From contig WION01000076.1 of assembly GCA_015039365.1 (NCBI GenBank), positions 1-64,000 on the forward strand: a stretch of 64,000 nucleotides of DNA. The letters run 5' to 3'. The position numbers were made by a program, and so were the translations under genes. Positions 11,204 to 22,895 of this stretch are shown here, one piece after another; positions within the stretch are counted from its first letter, which is position 1, and the number at the start of each line of letters is the position of its first letter. The notes beneath the pieces are model-generated. The model had not been told where the DNA came from. It did no database searches and saw only the letters and a program-made list of their open reading frames with translations. Source of the stretch: Amanita rubescens (Eukaryota > Basidiomycota > Agaricomycetes > Agaricales > Amanitaceae).

Positions 11204-11216
11204 GGTTATGGGCCCC
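11204..11216 (+). other. Copia A primer-binding site, anticodon-arm type
   Basis: GGTTATGGGCCCC directly abuts the LTR. Its reverse complement, GGGGCCCATAACC, looks like the anticodon stem-loop of eukaryotic initiator tRNA-Met (CAT anticodon, then AACC). This is the half-tRNA priming mode described for Drosophila copia and yeast Ty5. The same site occurs in copias B and C. Confidence 0.7.
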
Positions 11217-12470
11217 GCCGTCGATATTGCCAGGACCCACATCGCCGCTCGCTTGCTCGTCATCCGACATGATGTCCCACTGGTATAGTATCGCAGCGAG
11301 CCTGATATGGTCTTATCATCTTGATATCACTAATCCTTGATATGGCATATGCGCTAATGACATGCGCCCGGACCCTAGGGCTTTAGGGGGATCTCCTAGA
11401 CACCCAGGGATAAGGGTACTACCTATGTTTCTCGACGCTGGCATGGCAACGTCGGCCCCCACAGAGTTATACTTGCCCTCTGTGATGTGACTGGGGTATT
11501 CATGCACGATATAACATCATAAGCCCCTAGAGGCTTTATAATACAATATGGCTCGTATATAGAAACTTCTAGTATAAAGGACGTGCTGACACCTCATTGT
11601 GGGTGGTACACGCAGTCTATTAAGGATGCGCCCTTAGGGACTCCTTTAGTCGGAATGATCATTAGGATCATTCTAAGTTTGGGCTCTATGGTGATCCCAT
11701 AATCCCATTTAGAAGTTTCATATTGATTACCTGTCGTGCTCATATAATGGTCTGGGGGGTTTATGGACCAGACATTATTTCTATTTACAATCGCAACGGG
11801 TAAAACCGTGGTTCGCCCAAGAGTGCTTGAGCCAGCGATTGATTTTGCATGTCATTTACAGCATTCAGGGATAATCCGAGCTTTCAAGACCGAGTGGACC
11901 TGTGGACCTGAGCTTTATCTAAGCTCGGCTTGTAACTAAGTTACTCAGGGTCGGTTGGTTTAACCGAATATGGACTGTACTCGTAACCGAGGAACTCTAT
12001 ATAGTCTGACATTCTAGTCTATGGCACCCTGGTAACTTAATAAAGACGAATTAGACTTTTAGTTTTAATTAAACTTTAAGCTCATTAAATTCTCTTTTAG
12101 GAAAGAAAACTGGATTCCGAAACTAGTACTCCGCTACCAGTTTACGAAGCCGAAGGAGAATCATTTCCTCCTGCCCGGAGATTACCTCCTTCTTACGACG
12201 CTCCAATCCCACCGTTTCCCTTAATCTTAGGGGACCGGACTTTTATTGATACACCGGCACCAATTCCATCTTCGTCCTATTCAAGGACAATAGTTCGTGT
12301 TGTCAACTCTGATACCAGATTCGGTGTCACAACTCGTGGACCTGTCACAGTTCACGATCGAAGAGATCACTTCCTAGCCGCACGACTTAGAAACGGTCGC
12401 ACCTTGCAAGACGAAATAATACATCGTCGCTGACAAGAAGCTATCGAAGAAGGTGTTACACCCACCTTAG
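11208..12470 (+). pseudogene. Copia A ORF0, 5' part (continues 23305-23500)
   Basis: ORF0 lies between the leader and gag-pol. Exon 2 opens after a TCTCTTTTAG acceptor at 12101 and reads ERKLDSETSTPLPVYEAEGE, with no internal ATG. A plausible first exon is 11208-11282, starting at the ATG inside the primer-binding site and ending before GGTATAGTATCG; it keeps the frame exactly (75 nt). A TGA at 12431-12433 breaks the frame where copia B has AGA. Copia C then cuts it at 12470 (TSD CTTAG). The part after copia C ends in a hydrophobic helix, and its stop is mutated so that it runs 4 codons into gag. Splicing is inferred. Confidence 0.6.
11283..12100 (+). other. Copia A long leader, probable intron
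   Basis: 818 bp from GTATAGTATCG to CTTTTAG, without an open frame. Blocks such as GGGGGGTTTATGGACCAGA, GGACGTGCTGACA and CTTAGGGACTCCT are also present in the leader of the more distant copia C, more than neutral drift would predict. It may be an intron, a packaging or dimerisation signal, or both. Confidence 0.5.
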
Positions 12471-12874
12471 TGACGAAAGGGAAACGCCCAGTAGCGCAGC
12501 GTCGAGGAGTTAAAGCGATAGCTTACCCGATGTGTACAGTAGCTGACCACTCAGCTGAGAAGATGGTGGTACGAGGTTAAGAGAGCTTGTTCCTATTCTA
12601 CGGTACATGGCAGGTTTATATACTGTCTGTGTCCTAATAGGTAACAACATAGGTAAATATATGTAACTACATATGTCATACTCATATATGGAAATATGGA
12701 GCTGCGCTGATGTCATGCGCAGCTATGGTGTCATAAGGCGCCATCCGCAGTAAGGATGACGCAAGCGTACTAGAACCTTCTACAAGGTTCTATCTATATA
12801 TATCCTAATCTGCTTAGTAAGCAGATAAGATAAGATCTCCTTGTTATCTTAGATTAGATAAGATAACTTCGTCA
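12471..12874 (-). repeat. Copia C 3' LTR
   Basis: 404 bp. On the minus strand it follows the G-rich tract CGAGGGGGTG. It contains a TATATAAAC-type box (as GTTTATATA on the plus strand, near 12613). Confidence 0.93.
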
Positions 12875-12889
12875 CACCCCCTCGCTAAG

Positions 12890-13714
12890 TCATCCCAGAA
12901 TATTTATCCGCCATTTCTTCTTAATGAATTCTACTAGGAATTTATTTTCATCCGTTAATGTTTCTAAAAGATTCCACGAGTCCAACATATTGATGTCTTC
13001 TCGTGTAAAGGATCTTTTAATCTTTGACTGCCTTATAGGTTCGTATATCTTCATAATACGATCTCTAACTGATCTCGGCAGAAGATCTTCTTTCCTATTC
13101 ATGAACGTATCCTTTGGTACTTTCGGATCAAGCATATCACGAATGAAATTTTGTCGCTTGTTCGTATACATGAATGTTGCTTCAACTCCATTTAACCCTT
13201 CGGCTGAAAGGTGTATCCAGTGGCTTGCACTATGCATTTTGATAGTGGGATATGGAGTAACATTAACGGTGATTCCTAATTCGTTTATAAAGAACTGAAT
13301 TTTCTCTCTATTCAGGTTCTTAGTCATTAAGTCCGCTATTTGTTGATTGGTGGGAACGTAATAAAGATTGATCTCTTTTTGTTCAACACGTTCCCTAATG
13401 TAATGATAGCGAATGGAAATGTGTTTTGATTTGTGCTGTTGTGCAGGGTTTGATGCCAGAAATATCGCACCCTGATTGTCGCAAAGAAGGTCAATGCCGC
13501 CCAAGGGGAAACCTAATTCTTGGTATAGGTTTAGCACCCACATAATTTGACGTGAGGCATCGGACATTGCCATATATTCAGCTTCCGTTGATGACAACGC
13601 AACTGTTTTCTGTTTTCGAGAAACCCAACAAACTGCACCCCCTGCCAAAGTTAAGGCATAGCCTGTAACCGAGACTCTAGTCTCTCTGTCAGATGCCCAA
13701 TCTGCGTCTGCATA
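12890..13714 (-). CDS. Copia C polyprotein, C-terminal part (RNase H)
   Basis: Second half of the copia C gag-pol, separated from the first half (21494-16214) by the DNA transposon 13715-16213. It reads YADADWASDRETR, then GGAVCWVSRKQKTVALSSTE, LCDNQGAIFLASNPAQQHK and YYVPTNQQIADLMTKNLN, all copia RNase H motifs. About 120 further residues form a family-specific tail (KEDLLPRSVRDRIMKIYEP and so on) before the stop near 12890. Apart from the transposon the frame is open, so this copy was probably functional before that hit. It belongs to the same protein as 16214-21494. Confidence 0.9.
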   Translation of the reverse strand, partial: YADADWASDRETRVSVTGYALTLAGGAVCWVSRKQKTVALSSTEAEYMAMSDASRQIMWVLNLYQELGFPLGGIDLLCDNQGAIFLASNPAQQHKSKHISIRYHYIRERVEQKEINLYYVPTNQQIADLMTKNLNREKIQFFINELGITVNVTPYPTIKMHSASHWIHLSAEGLNGVEATFMYTNKRQNFIRDMLDPKVPKDTFMNRKEDLLPRSVRDRIMKIYEPIRQSKIKRSFTREDINMLDSWNLLETLTDENKFLVEFIKKKWRINILG

Positions 13715-16213
13715 CAGTACTTTACACTCCCCCCCCAGTCCGATTAGACTCCGACAGACTCCTATGACTCCTATAGGACTCCTATAGGACTCTGATCACT
13801 TTCTGATAAAATGTAAAAAAATGTAAAATGGTAGGAAACATGTTTGGCATTGTTTGTTTATGTTTATTTATATTAGGCATCTTTAACTTGCAAAAGAAAT
13901 CCAAAATCCTTAAAAATAGGGAATGATGTTTGGCATTGTTTATTTATGTTTATTTGTATTAGGCATCTTTAACTTGCAGAATAAATTCAAAAAAATACTG
14001 AAAAAATGCGGAAAATTCATGTGATCCAGGTTATCTAAGAATTATAAAACCAAACAATGGCAAACTTGACATATTTGCAAAATACTTTTCAGATGCAAGT
14101 GTGATCTTGAAAAATGCACACAAGGTCATGCAAGAATTAGGACACAAATCTGAGCCAAATTCTAGGTAAATGTAAAAGAATGTATCACCACTCCATGTGA
14201 CCACCTGCAAAGCCATAGTTGAACCCAACACAATTTGGGTGTGTCTGGCTGGTGATGATCAATGTAGTACATATGTGTGATCAGTTAGAAAGGGCTGGCA
14301 GTGGTGAAAGTCAGTTTCAGTAATGTGACTTGAGTGGTGAGTAGAGGCTGCTGAGGTCAAGGACATTGGCAACATGCACATGGCAGTGGCTGCTGGGGGT
14401 GCAGTGCAGAGTGTTGAAGTGACGATCTAGTTTTAGTTCCACAATCCCACATGTTTGTTGCCAGCAACAACCAATGACCACCAATCACCTATGATTGTCA
14501 TAGGTAAATATGAGGGATTTGTGATTATGTATGTATTGAAGTCAAGGGGTGAAAGCAGGTGGAGATGAGTTCTTGGTTATTTGGTGATGCCGGGTACACA
14601 GTGAGTTGTGGTTGTTAGAACCATATTAATAATTGTCTGACTGTCTGACTATCTGACAGGCACTGACAGATGTTAATGCACTAATTATCTGGTTGTCTGA
14701 CTATCTAATAGGCACTGACAGATGCTGACACACTGATTATCTGACTGTCTAACAGACAGTGTTTCATAAGTTGTCTGACTTGTCTGACTGTCTAACCATC
14801 TGAGCAGTGAGAGACACTTAAGCATCAGACAACATCAGACAAGGCTATGATCAGACTTTTGCTGTGTTAGCTGATGTACTAAGCTTCCACACTAGAAGCA
14901 TGTGGCAAAGTTAACTCAGCAATGGTTAACTCAAATACTAAGAGAATGATGATATGATGAGTGCTAATACAATAGTAGGATAGAGTCTTTGGATGTTTCA
15001 GACAGAAATTGAACAAAGTGTGGACAATGATAGATAACTTGATGAGTAAGTAGAGATACATAAGAGGGTCTGTCACTTCCAAAACTAATCAGGCATGCAT
15101 AATGTGGGAGTCAATACTATTAGTAACAGAATGGTGGCTCAGTGACATCATGTAATTAGTATCAACTTCCAAAGTTCCAATCACAATGGCAACACTATCT
15201 GGCACCTGTGCCCTGCCACACTGAGTGTCCTACTATCATGATCATTATCAGCTACCTCCAATCACAAGTACTATTAGTAATTTGAAGTTAGGTACAGTGC
15301 CCTATAGGCCAATATCAGTCAGTCTCACCTTTACTAGTAGTTATACTATAACTTTGTTGTCCATGCTCTGTTCCAGAATTGCCTCAAACCTAAGACTATG
15401 ATATTCTATTGTTTTACCTAATATGTTTGAAGTTTCCCTGACCCCACACCTCCAGTGGTTTGTCTTATCAATGTGACCAGGGGCCCTTGTACAAAGTCAC
15501 AAGATGTTTTGGCAACCTATCAAATTTCTCTCCATTATATCTGAAGAATTAATTACAAATATCTTGGGTTTCAAAGGCTCTGTTCTGGAGCATGATTCTT
15601 GCACCATCTTGATCACATGATTTTTCCAGATTTTTCAAGATTTTTAGCAGCCTTTCAAATTTTCAACATGAAGTGTTTAAAACAGTATTTTGCAAATATC
15701 TTGAGTTTGGCATTGTTTGGCATGTCCATTTCCACACTAATCTGATCACATGATTTTTCCGGATTTTTCCAGATTTTTGGCAGCCATTCAATTTTTCAAC
15801 ATGAAGCGTTTAAAACAGTATTTTGCAAATAACTTGAGTTTGGCATTGTTTGGCATGTTCATTTACAAACTAATCTGATTACATGATTTTTCTGCATTTT
15901 TCACAATTTTTTTCCAAAATTTCCCACGGTCACACAGTACTCTTGGCAAATGGTGGTATTACAAATGAGACTACAAAGACTACATTAAAAAGCGGAGTCC
16001 TATAGGAATAGTCCTATTAGAGTCCTATGTCCTATTCGAGTCCGTCGGAAGGCTTCCTATTCATCCGATACCAGTCCGATTGAAAAATGTAGTGTCAAAA
16101 AATTTGTAATGTTAATGTAATCTCATTTGTAATAAATTCCGATGTGACTCCTATAGGACTCCTCAGACTCCGATCGGACTCCGATCGGAATAGGGGGGGG
16201 ACAGTAAAGACCT
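13715..16213 (+). mobile_element. 2.5-kb TIR DNA transposon without transposase
   Basis: The ends are CAGTACTTTACACTCCCCCC at the left and, inverted, AGGTCTTTACTGTCCCCCC at the right. They are flanked by a perfect direct repeat CGTCTGCATA at 13705-13714 and 16214-16223 (10 bp; the true TSD may be 8-10). Subterminal runs repeat GACTCCTATAGGACTCC. The interior has no credible protein. It contains internal duplications: a block ending GGCATCTTTAACTTGCA twice (about 13838-13990), TGTCTGACT-rich repeats (about 14630-14800), and a block with CAACATGAAG and GGCATTGTTTGGCATG twice (about 15600-15890). A diverged reverse-oriented copy lies at 54127-58035. hAT or Mutator affinity is open. Confidence 0.8.
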
Positions 16214-19200
16214 CGTCTGCATAGGCAACGAAGCCTTTCCCATTTCTGGAATAGGTAATTCGTGTGTCAAGGGTGTGCGCTATATATTTTACTATATAAA
16301 GCGCCCTTTGGATGTGGTCGTAAGATGGATTAACAGAAAATTGCGACATTAGGATAACAGCATAAGCAATATCAGGCCTAGTTCCTAAGGCGAGATATAA
16401 TAACGATCCAATTATTTGTTGATAATAGGATCTGTCTTCGGAGGATGCTTCAGAGGTGTTTTTAGCAGGTACATATCCTGCAGGTAAAGGAGTTGACACC
16501 GGCTTGCAATTTAACAAGCCAAAGCGTCCAACGACTGTCTTCGCATAGGCAGCTTGATCTATTACAAGCGTACCAATTGCTCGGTCGTAATTGATTCTGA
16601 TGCCCAAGTATTCTTTGACTTTTCCTAGGTCACGACATTCCCACATTTTCATAAACTCCTTTTTGATGTATGAAATTGTTTCGGTTCTGTCTCCTATGAA
16701 AAGTATATCATCCACATATATTACACATATGGTAATATCTTTATCTGTGGTTCTGACATATATGCCAGAGTCGGCTAAGCATCGTTTAAATCCTAGGGAC
16801 TTCAAGGATTTGTCTGCTTGTTTATTCCAAGCGTACGATGCTTGTTTTAAGCCATAAATAGCTTTCTTAAGTTTATAAACTTTAGATTCTTGTCCTTTAA
16901 TGATGAAACCTTCTGGTTGTTGCATATATATTTCCTCGTCTAAGTCGCCATAGAGGAAAGCAGTTTTAACGTCAAGTGCTTCAATATCCCAATTTTCTAA
17001 AGCACTTGTTGCCAGAAGAAGTCTAATGGTTTCATATCTCGCTACCGGCGAGAATGTTTCATCATAATCCAATCCCGGGCGTTGGCTAAAGCCTTTGGCG
17101 ACAAGTCGTGCCTTTTTACGGCCATCCGACTTAATATCATAAACCCAACGACACTTTATTGGGTTACGCCCTTTTGGTAATTCCATTAATTCCCATATAT
17201 CTCTATTTTGTAGAGATTTGAACTCGTCTTCCATAGCAGTTCGCCACTGCTTATATAGATCAATATTTTCACCTTTGATCTTATATATATCCCTATATTG
17301 ATACGTTCGAATTTCTTCTCTTGGTATCATATTTGCGAGTAAGAAATGCATAAAGTCATTTCCACACTCTTTGATCATCCTAGCCATCGTCGCCTTTGGA
17401 TCTATATCCATAGATCCTGAGGGTGGTGTTTTAGCAGTTGGATTAAAGCGTGCAGCCGCCTCCTTATTTGGGATACGACCACCAAAGTCATTCTCGTAAT
17501 TGTCAATCTGATATTTGATCAGATCTCTTTGTCTGAGAATTTCTTTTTCTATTTCAACTGCTTTCTTTTCACCATACGCATTGTCTTTACGTATAATTGG
17601 CTTGGGAACACGATTAGATCTTCGGGGAACTACTGCCGGTGGGGGTACCACTGGAGTGGGTTCATTTAGCCTCTGTCTACTACGAGGTCTATGAGATCTA
17701 TCTAAAGATTTGGATCTTTCTCTACGTTTTCCCATGGCTTTGGATGATGGTTTAATCGTTTCAGGGACATAATCTGCTGGATTTATAGGCTTTTGAACAG
17801 TTGATCGTTTGCCAAATTCCTCTCTAACTTTATTAAAAGTTAGATCTGGCATCGGAGTTTGTTCATCAATCTCCTTTTTAAATTCAGAGATTGATTTACG
17901 ATCTTTATTAGTCTGTTCAAGATTCCTATCTGGTGCGAATCTTTCTGCAAGTCTTTTTCTAATATCTAAGACTTGTTCTCTAGTATTCGTACGTGGTGGA
18001 CTTCTGTCAGGGATGAACCTTTTTAGGATTTCATCCGCATTGCGTCTACGAATTTCAATATTCGTGTGCCTGTCACGAAGTCCACTGTTTTGTTCCAGCA
18101 GGCGAGTTCTTTCTCCATCTTCAAGGTCCTCTAGTTCATCGTCAATGTTCCTCATGGTTTCTTGGAATCTCCTTCTAAGATCATCCATGGTGGAACCTTT
18201 TCTGATATCAGGACTATCCGGTCTATCAGTATCGTCCGGTGTTGGACTACGAGATTTTAATCCCCAAGACGGAGTTTTAAGGCCATCTGATAGGGGTGAT
18301 AAAGATTCTCGTTTCACTGATGCCGGTTTATCGCCCGAGTGACCGGAGCTGGAGCTTGAGTCGCTTTCAGGATCTCCTCCCTCTACAGAGTCAGCTGGTA
18401 GAGGAGATTGTGCGCGCCTGCGACCAAGTTGTCTTCCCCTAACAGGGGAAGGGGATGGAATACCATTATTAGTGTCTCGATTATCGAGAAGGATTGGTGC
18501 AAGATCTTTAGTAATAATAATATCACTTTTTCCTTTACGAGGAAATCTGTCTTCAAAGAATGTGGCTTGGGCGGATATGACTAGTGCATTATTGGAATCC
18601 ATAAATTTATATGCTTTTGATCCTAGTTCATACCCGACAAAGGTCATAAGTTCTGATTTTGGAGATAATTTATCAGAACGTTTTTCAACTGGGATAAAAA
18701 CCCAAGCTTCACATCCGAATACTTTAAAGTATTGAACGTCAGGAAGGGAACTATATAAAAGTTCCCAAGGCGTTTTCCAGTTGCCACGCACAATTGGGGT
18801 TCTATTGTATACATGTACAGCTGTTTCGATTGAAAATTCCCACCAAGATCTCGGTATACATGCATCGAGCCGCATAGCTTCAGACTTATCATTTAAAGTC
18901 TGAATCATTCGTTCAGCTCGTCCATTTTGCTGATGTATATGAGGTGCCGATGTTTGGTGTTGAATGCCATTTTTGTCAAGGAAATCTTTAAAGGCTTTAT
19001 TTACGAATTCCCCCCCTCGATCGGAACGGAGGTAGAGTATTCGTTTGTTAAGTGCAGAAACTTTCGTGAACCATCGCTGGAACACTTCAGCTGTATCTGA
19101 CTTGTGTTTAAGGAATCCAATCCATACATACGATGAATAATCATCGACCACAACAAGTATATACTTGTATTTGTGATAAGACTGAGTTGGAAACTCTTTT

Positions 19201-21494
19201 AAGTCCATGTGGATCATTTCAAGCGGACGTGATGCCCGCTTTTTAGATTCCTTGTAAGTTTTTGCCTTCATTTTTCCTTTTAAGCATCCTTCACATCGAA
19301 GATTTGGGGATGGTCTGGGAAGATCGCCTTTTTCAAACCCTTTTACGTGTCCTTTTAAATGTTGGAACACATCTTTACTAGGGTGACCTAGACGTTTATG
19401 CCATATATCGTACGTTGATACGCTTTCATTTACTGTATAAGTTTCAACAGGTGGAGCCTTATCAACATGTGTATATGTGTTGACAGATTTTTTTTCAAAG
19501 AATGGTGGCACTTTGTGGACGTTTTTATGGATAATACGTCCTGTGCATAAAGTTAATGTATCTTGATTACGATAACTTGCTTCAAGATATATTTCCTTTT
19601 TACCATCTTTATAGGAAAAGGTGATCCGTTGATCGTCTTGTGACGCCAGTAACCCTTGCTTACACAACATGCCATTCGAAACAAGTCTTATGTTAAGACG
19701 TGGCATGTATAACACGGGGTACAGTTTCACAAGGTGGCTTGTTCCATTAGATAATTTATGAATAAAAATAACAGTGCCTTGTCCAATTAGATCGGATGTG
19801 CCATCTGCTGTTTTTACCAGTTTTACTTTATCAAAAGGTTTGTAATCTGAAAAATCGTTCAGATTAAAGGTAAAATGTTCAGATGCACCAGAGTCACACA
19901 TCCATAGTGTTTCTCCAGTCCGTTCTGTACAACAGGAAGGACATTTGCAATTGTCCGTTCTACCAGCACATATTATGTGCTGATGTTGATTTCCCGTTGT
20001 ATGTATTGGATAGGCGATATGAACCTTATTATTATAGTTTGGACTTATAGGGCTAACTCTCATTGGGACGTTTTTGGATTTACATGAATTTTTATTACAT
20101 TCCATGTTATATACAATTACAGAATCTGAGATTGTTTTACATACGTCCACTGAATAAGAGTTAGCCCAATCCGCACTAAAATAAGATTTTACCCACTCGT
20201 CGTTATAGTAATCATCATATGCAGAATCATCATAATTCTTCATATCATAATCGTCGAAAGCCGTGAAGTTATCATTCGGCTGATCATCATATGCCCCTTC
20301 TATAAGGGGTTCTTCTTGCATGGGAGTGACTTCTTCTATTCTCCCAGTGGACGATCCTTGTACAAATGGTACAATGGAATGGTGGCCAAGTATGGCCGGT
20401 GCAGCAGTATACTGAGTTTGGTTTTGCCCAGTATAGGTCATGCCAGAGGTTACTTGATGAGCGTCAGCTCGTGCTGCCGCTCGGTTGGCCTTCGCAGTTT
20501 GGCGAAGTTGCCTATTACGTTGCCAGTTACGGCCACGTGTTTGATTGGTCATTTGACCCTGCCACTGCTGCTGTTGCTCCGGTAACCTCGGAGCATTACC
20601 AGCTCCCATTGCTGGTTGCTGATTTTGTGGTGTGTATGGTTGGAAACCACCACGACCACGTCCACGGCCACGGAATCCTCCGCGGCCTCGTCCACGTCCT
20701 CGCCCACGACCTTGCCAAGGTGCCTGTCCACCGATTCTTTGTTGCAGGTCACCCCGCACCATTTGTGCGGTCGTATGTGCAACAGCCGAGTGTCGCCTTC
20801 TCCATTCTTCCCTGATCTGAATCGCAACATGCTGGACTGTTAGACCAGCTGCTGGTGCAGTTGCCAATACGGCTCCTACAAAATTGTCCCAACGATGCGG
20901 TACACCGCGGACAATTATCATCGCTTTTTGTTCTTCGGGTAGCGAGAAACCCTGTCCACTTAATCGCTCGAATTTGGCGATTATTTCATTAAGGGACTGT
21001 TCGGGGTCCCTTCTTTCATCAAGCTTCCAATCCAGGGCAGCCTGGAATTCGTTGAAGGTACCGGTTCGGCCGGTATCTCCGTATCTTTGTCGCAAGGCGA
21101 CCCAAAGGACCCTTGCATTGAGATGAGCCCCAGTATCGTATATCTCCGCGATAGAATCGCTCAAACGGAGCATAATTGAACCTAGGGCTTTTTCGTTATC
21201 AGAGAGCCACTCTAAATATGTGTCTCTCTGATCTAATAAAGCTTGGATGTTTGCTGGTATTGGGGCCAGCAGTGGAGCTTCACCAGCTTCTGCAGGTAAT
21301 ACGGCGTCGAAGTCATGGGCTTCGAGCGTTGCCTGCTCAGTGGCATTAAGATCTAGAGGTTGAATAAAGGAATCTCTCATATATTTATAGATTCCTTTTA
21401 CTTGTAAATAGGCCGTCATTTTTCGGGCCCACAAGCGGTAATTGTCTCCCTTAAGTAAGGGGACAGTGGAGAGTGATGCTGAATCTTCGGACAT
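16214..21494 (-). CDS. Copia C gag-pol polyprotein, main part
   Basis: About 1760 codons from ATG at 21494. In order: gag of the UBN2 type (LLKGDNYRLWARKM, VLWVALRQRYGD); an RGG-box Arg/Gly segment (about residues 265-290) in place of a clear CCHC knuckle; a CxCxxC-type cysteine run just before protease motif WMCDSGASEHF; a GAG-pre-integrase zinc region (WHKRLGHP, CEGCLKGKM); the DDE integrase core (IHMDLK, LRSDRGGEF, QQNGRAER); a disordered Ser/Arg/Asp linker; and the reverse transcriptase (CRWVYDIKSDGRKKARLVAK, VKTAFLYGDLDEE, catalytic YVDDILF). It breaks at AYAD in RNase H because of the transposon 13715-16213; the frame then runs on into transposon DNA to 16095, which is not real coding. 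Downstream part: 12890-13714. Confidence 0.95.
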
Positions 21495-21500
21495 CTTAAT

Positions 21501-22064
21501 TTAGATAACGAAGATTGAGAGTGATGCGAGGAATGCGGCAAGAAAGAGTTGTAAAAAGGTTCTTCGGAACCTTTGTTGGGTGATGATTTGGTTTTGTTCA
21601 GCTAACGAGCTGAACGAACTTGAACTGTGTTGCGAGAACGGTTCTATCTCGCTGTAATCGGGCCCTCGATCTTCGATTAAAGATCTTCGGAAACGGATTT
21701 CGTCGGTTAATGTAAAACCGGATCGAAATGTGTCAGTTTCAAGTCTGTACTGACGGTTTATCAGCGAGGTATGGACACCTGCTGAGTGACGAGCTGTTCC
21801 TGGTAAGTATACAGGAAGCGGAGTATCTGCTCTTGGGACGTAATAATCGTTTGGATCACGATCTAATTCGTCCTCGGATGATGAAGCAGACGGGTATGTA
21901 GGTACTATCCGGTTAACTGGCCGGGTAGTAATTCGGGCTGAACTGCTTGCAAAGTTTGCAGTTAGCGATTCAAGTTCACTGTCGGATGATGAACTTGGGA
22001 ATAGGTTATTTAACCTATTTAGGTCTTCTGCTAATCTATTATATCTTCTAGCTCGACGGCTCAT
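21501..22064 (-). CDS. Copia C ORF0: extra protein with C-terminal membrane helix
   Basis: 187 codons starting MSRRARRYNRLAEDLNRL (upstream in-frame ATG at 22136 also possible, but a CCAATTTTAG splice acceptor at about 22085 argues for the shorter form). The protein is basic at its N-terminus, Ser/Asp-rich in the middle and ends with one hydrophobic stretch, FLQLFLAAFLASLSIFVI, right at the C-terminus. The TAA is followed by 6 nt and then the gag-pol ATG, so gag-pol translation may depend on reinitiation. I know no standard copia protein in this position. Copias A and B have a protein of similar size, position and C-terminal helix but little sequence likeness. It could tether the particle to membranes; that is inference. 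Confidence 0.75.
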   Translation of the reverse strand: MSRRARRYNRLAEDLNRLNNLFPSSSSDSELESLTANFASSSARITTRPVNRIVPTYPSASSSEDELDRDPNDYYVPRADTPLPVYLPGTARHSAGVHTSLINRQYRLETDTFRSGFTLTDEIRFRRSLIEDRGPDYSEIEPFSQHSSSSFSSLAEQNQIITQQRFRRTFLQLFLAAFLASLSIFVI

Positions 22065-22084
22065 AGGCTGGAGCGAAGATTGAT

Positions 22085-22895
22085 CTAAAATTGGAACAAT
22101 TAATGAGGTGTCATTACGAAAACGACAACAACCCATTCGTGCAGCTTATGAGCTGCTCCAAGCATGGACATGCCTGGACGCCACCACCTTGAACGTGTAC
22201 CCGTGTGTGTGAACGTGCTACCTGTAAGAGATGACATGCATATGGTCCTGGAACTGGGAGCGCGCAAAACGGCATTTCTCCCCTGGATCCCCTTGAACGG
22301 GGGAGAACAGTTTGTTCCAGGAATAGAAATAGCTTCTGGTCCATAAACCCCCCAGACAGCTATGTAAGCACGACCGGTAAACAATATGAAGCTATCTAGA
22401 TAGGATTGTGGGATCACCACAGAGCCTAAACTTAGAATGTTCCTATAGAACATTCCGACTAGAGGAGTCCCTAAGGGCGCATCCTCAATAGACTGCGTGT
22501 ACCACCCCAAATGGGATGTCAGCACGTCCTTTATACTAGAATAGCTATGTACGAGCCATATTGTATTATAAAGCCTCCAATGGGCTTATGATGTTATATC
22601 GTGCATTAATACCCCAATCACATCACGGAGGGCAAGTAAAACTCCGTGGGGGTCAGGGTTGCCATGCCAGCCCTGAGAAACGTAGGTGGTACCCTTATCC
22701 CTGGGTGTCTAGGAGATCCCCCTTAGCCCTAGGGTCCGGGCGCATGTCATTAGCTCTTATAACAGGTGCAAGGGTTAGCTGTAATCAACGGTGCTACAAG
22801 TACACAGACCCGCACGATACTATACCTGTGTTCACACATCGCGTACGTCGTTGGCGATAGCGTCGACAAGCAATACCATGTCGGGGCCCATAACC
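22085..22895 (-). other. Copia C leader: primer-binding site and probable long intron
   Basis: On the minus strand the LTR is followed directly by GGTTATGGGCCCC (22883-22895), as in copias A and B. A conserved GGTATAGTATCG at about 22825 could be a splice donor and CCAATTTTAG at 22085 its acceptor (741 bp). An open frame inside (22525-22100) reads WYTQSIEDAPLGTPLVGM. The matching DNA in A and B has stops, so I do not call it a gene. Confidence 0.55.

Noticed and set aside
14879..15082. Short ORF inside the 2.5-kb DNA transposon
   Set aside because: Not preserved in the second copy of the family and without any domain; the element appears non-coding.
16095..16213. C-terminal extension of the copia C polyprotein frame
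   Set aside because: The frame simply runs into the inserted DNA transposon. The true protein continues at 13714 with matching RNase H sequence.
22100..22525. 141-codon ORF in the copia C leader (WYTQSIEDAPLG)
   Set aside because: The same region in copias A and B contains stops, and it lies inside the proposed leader intron. Conservation is better explained at the RNA level.
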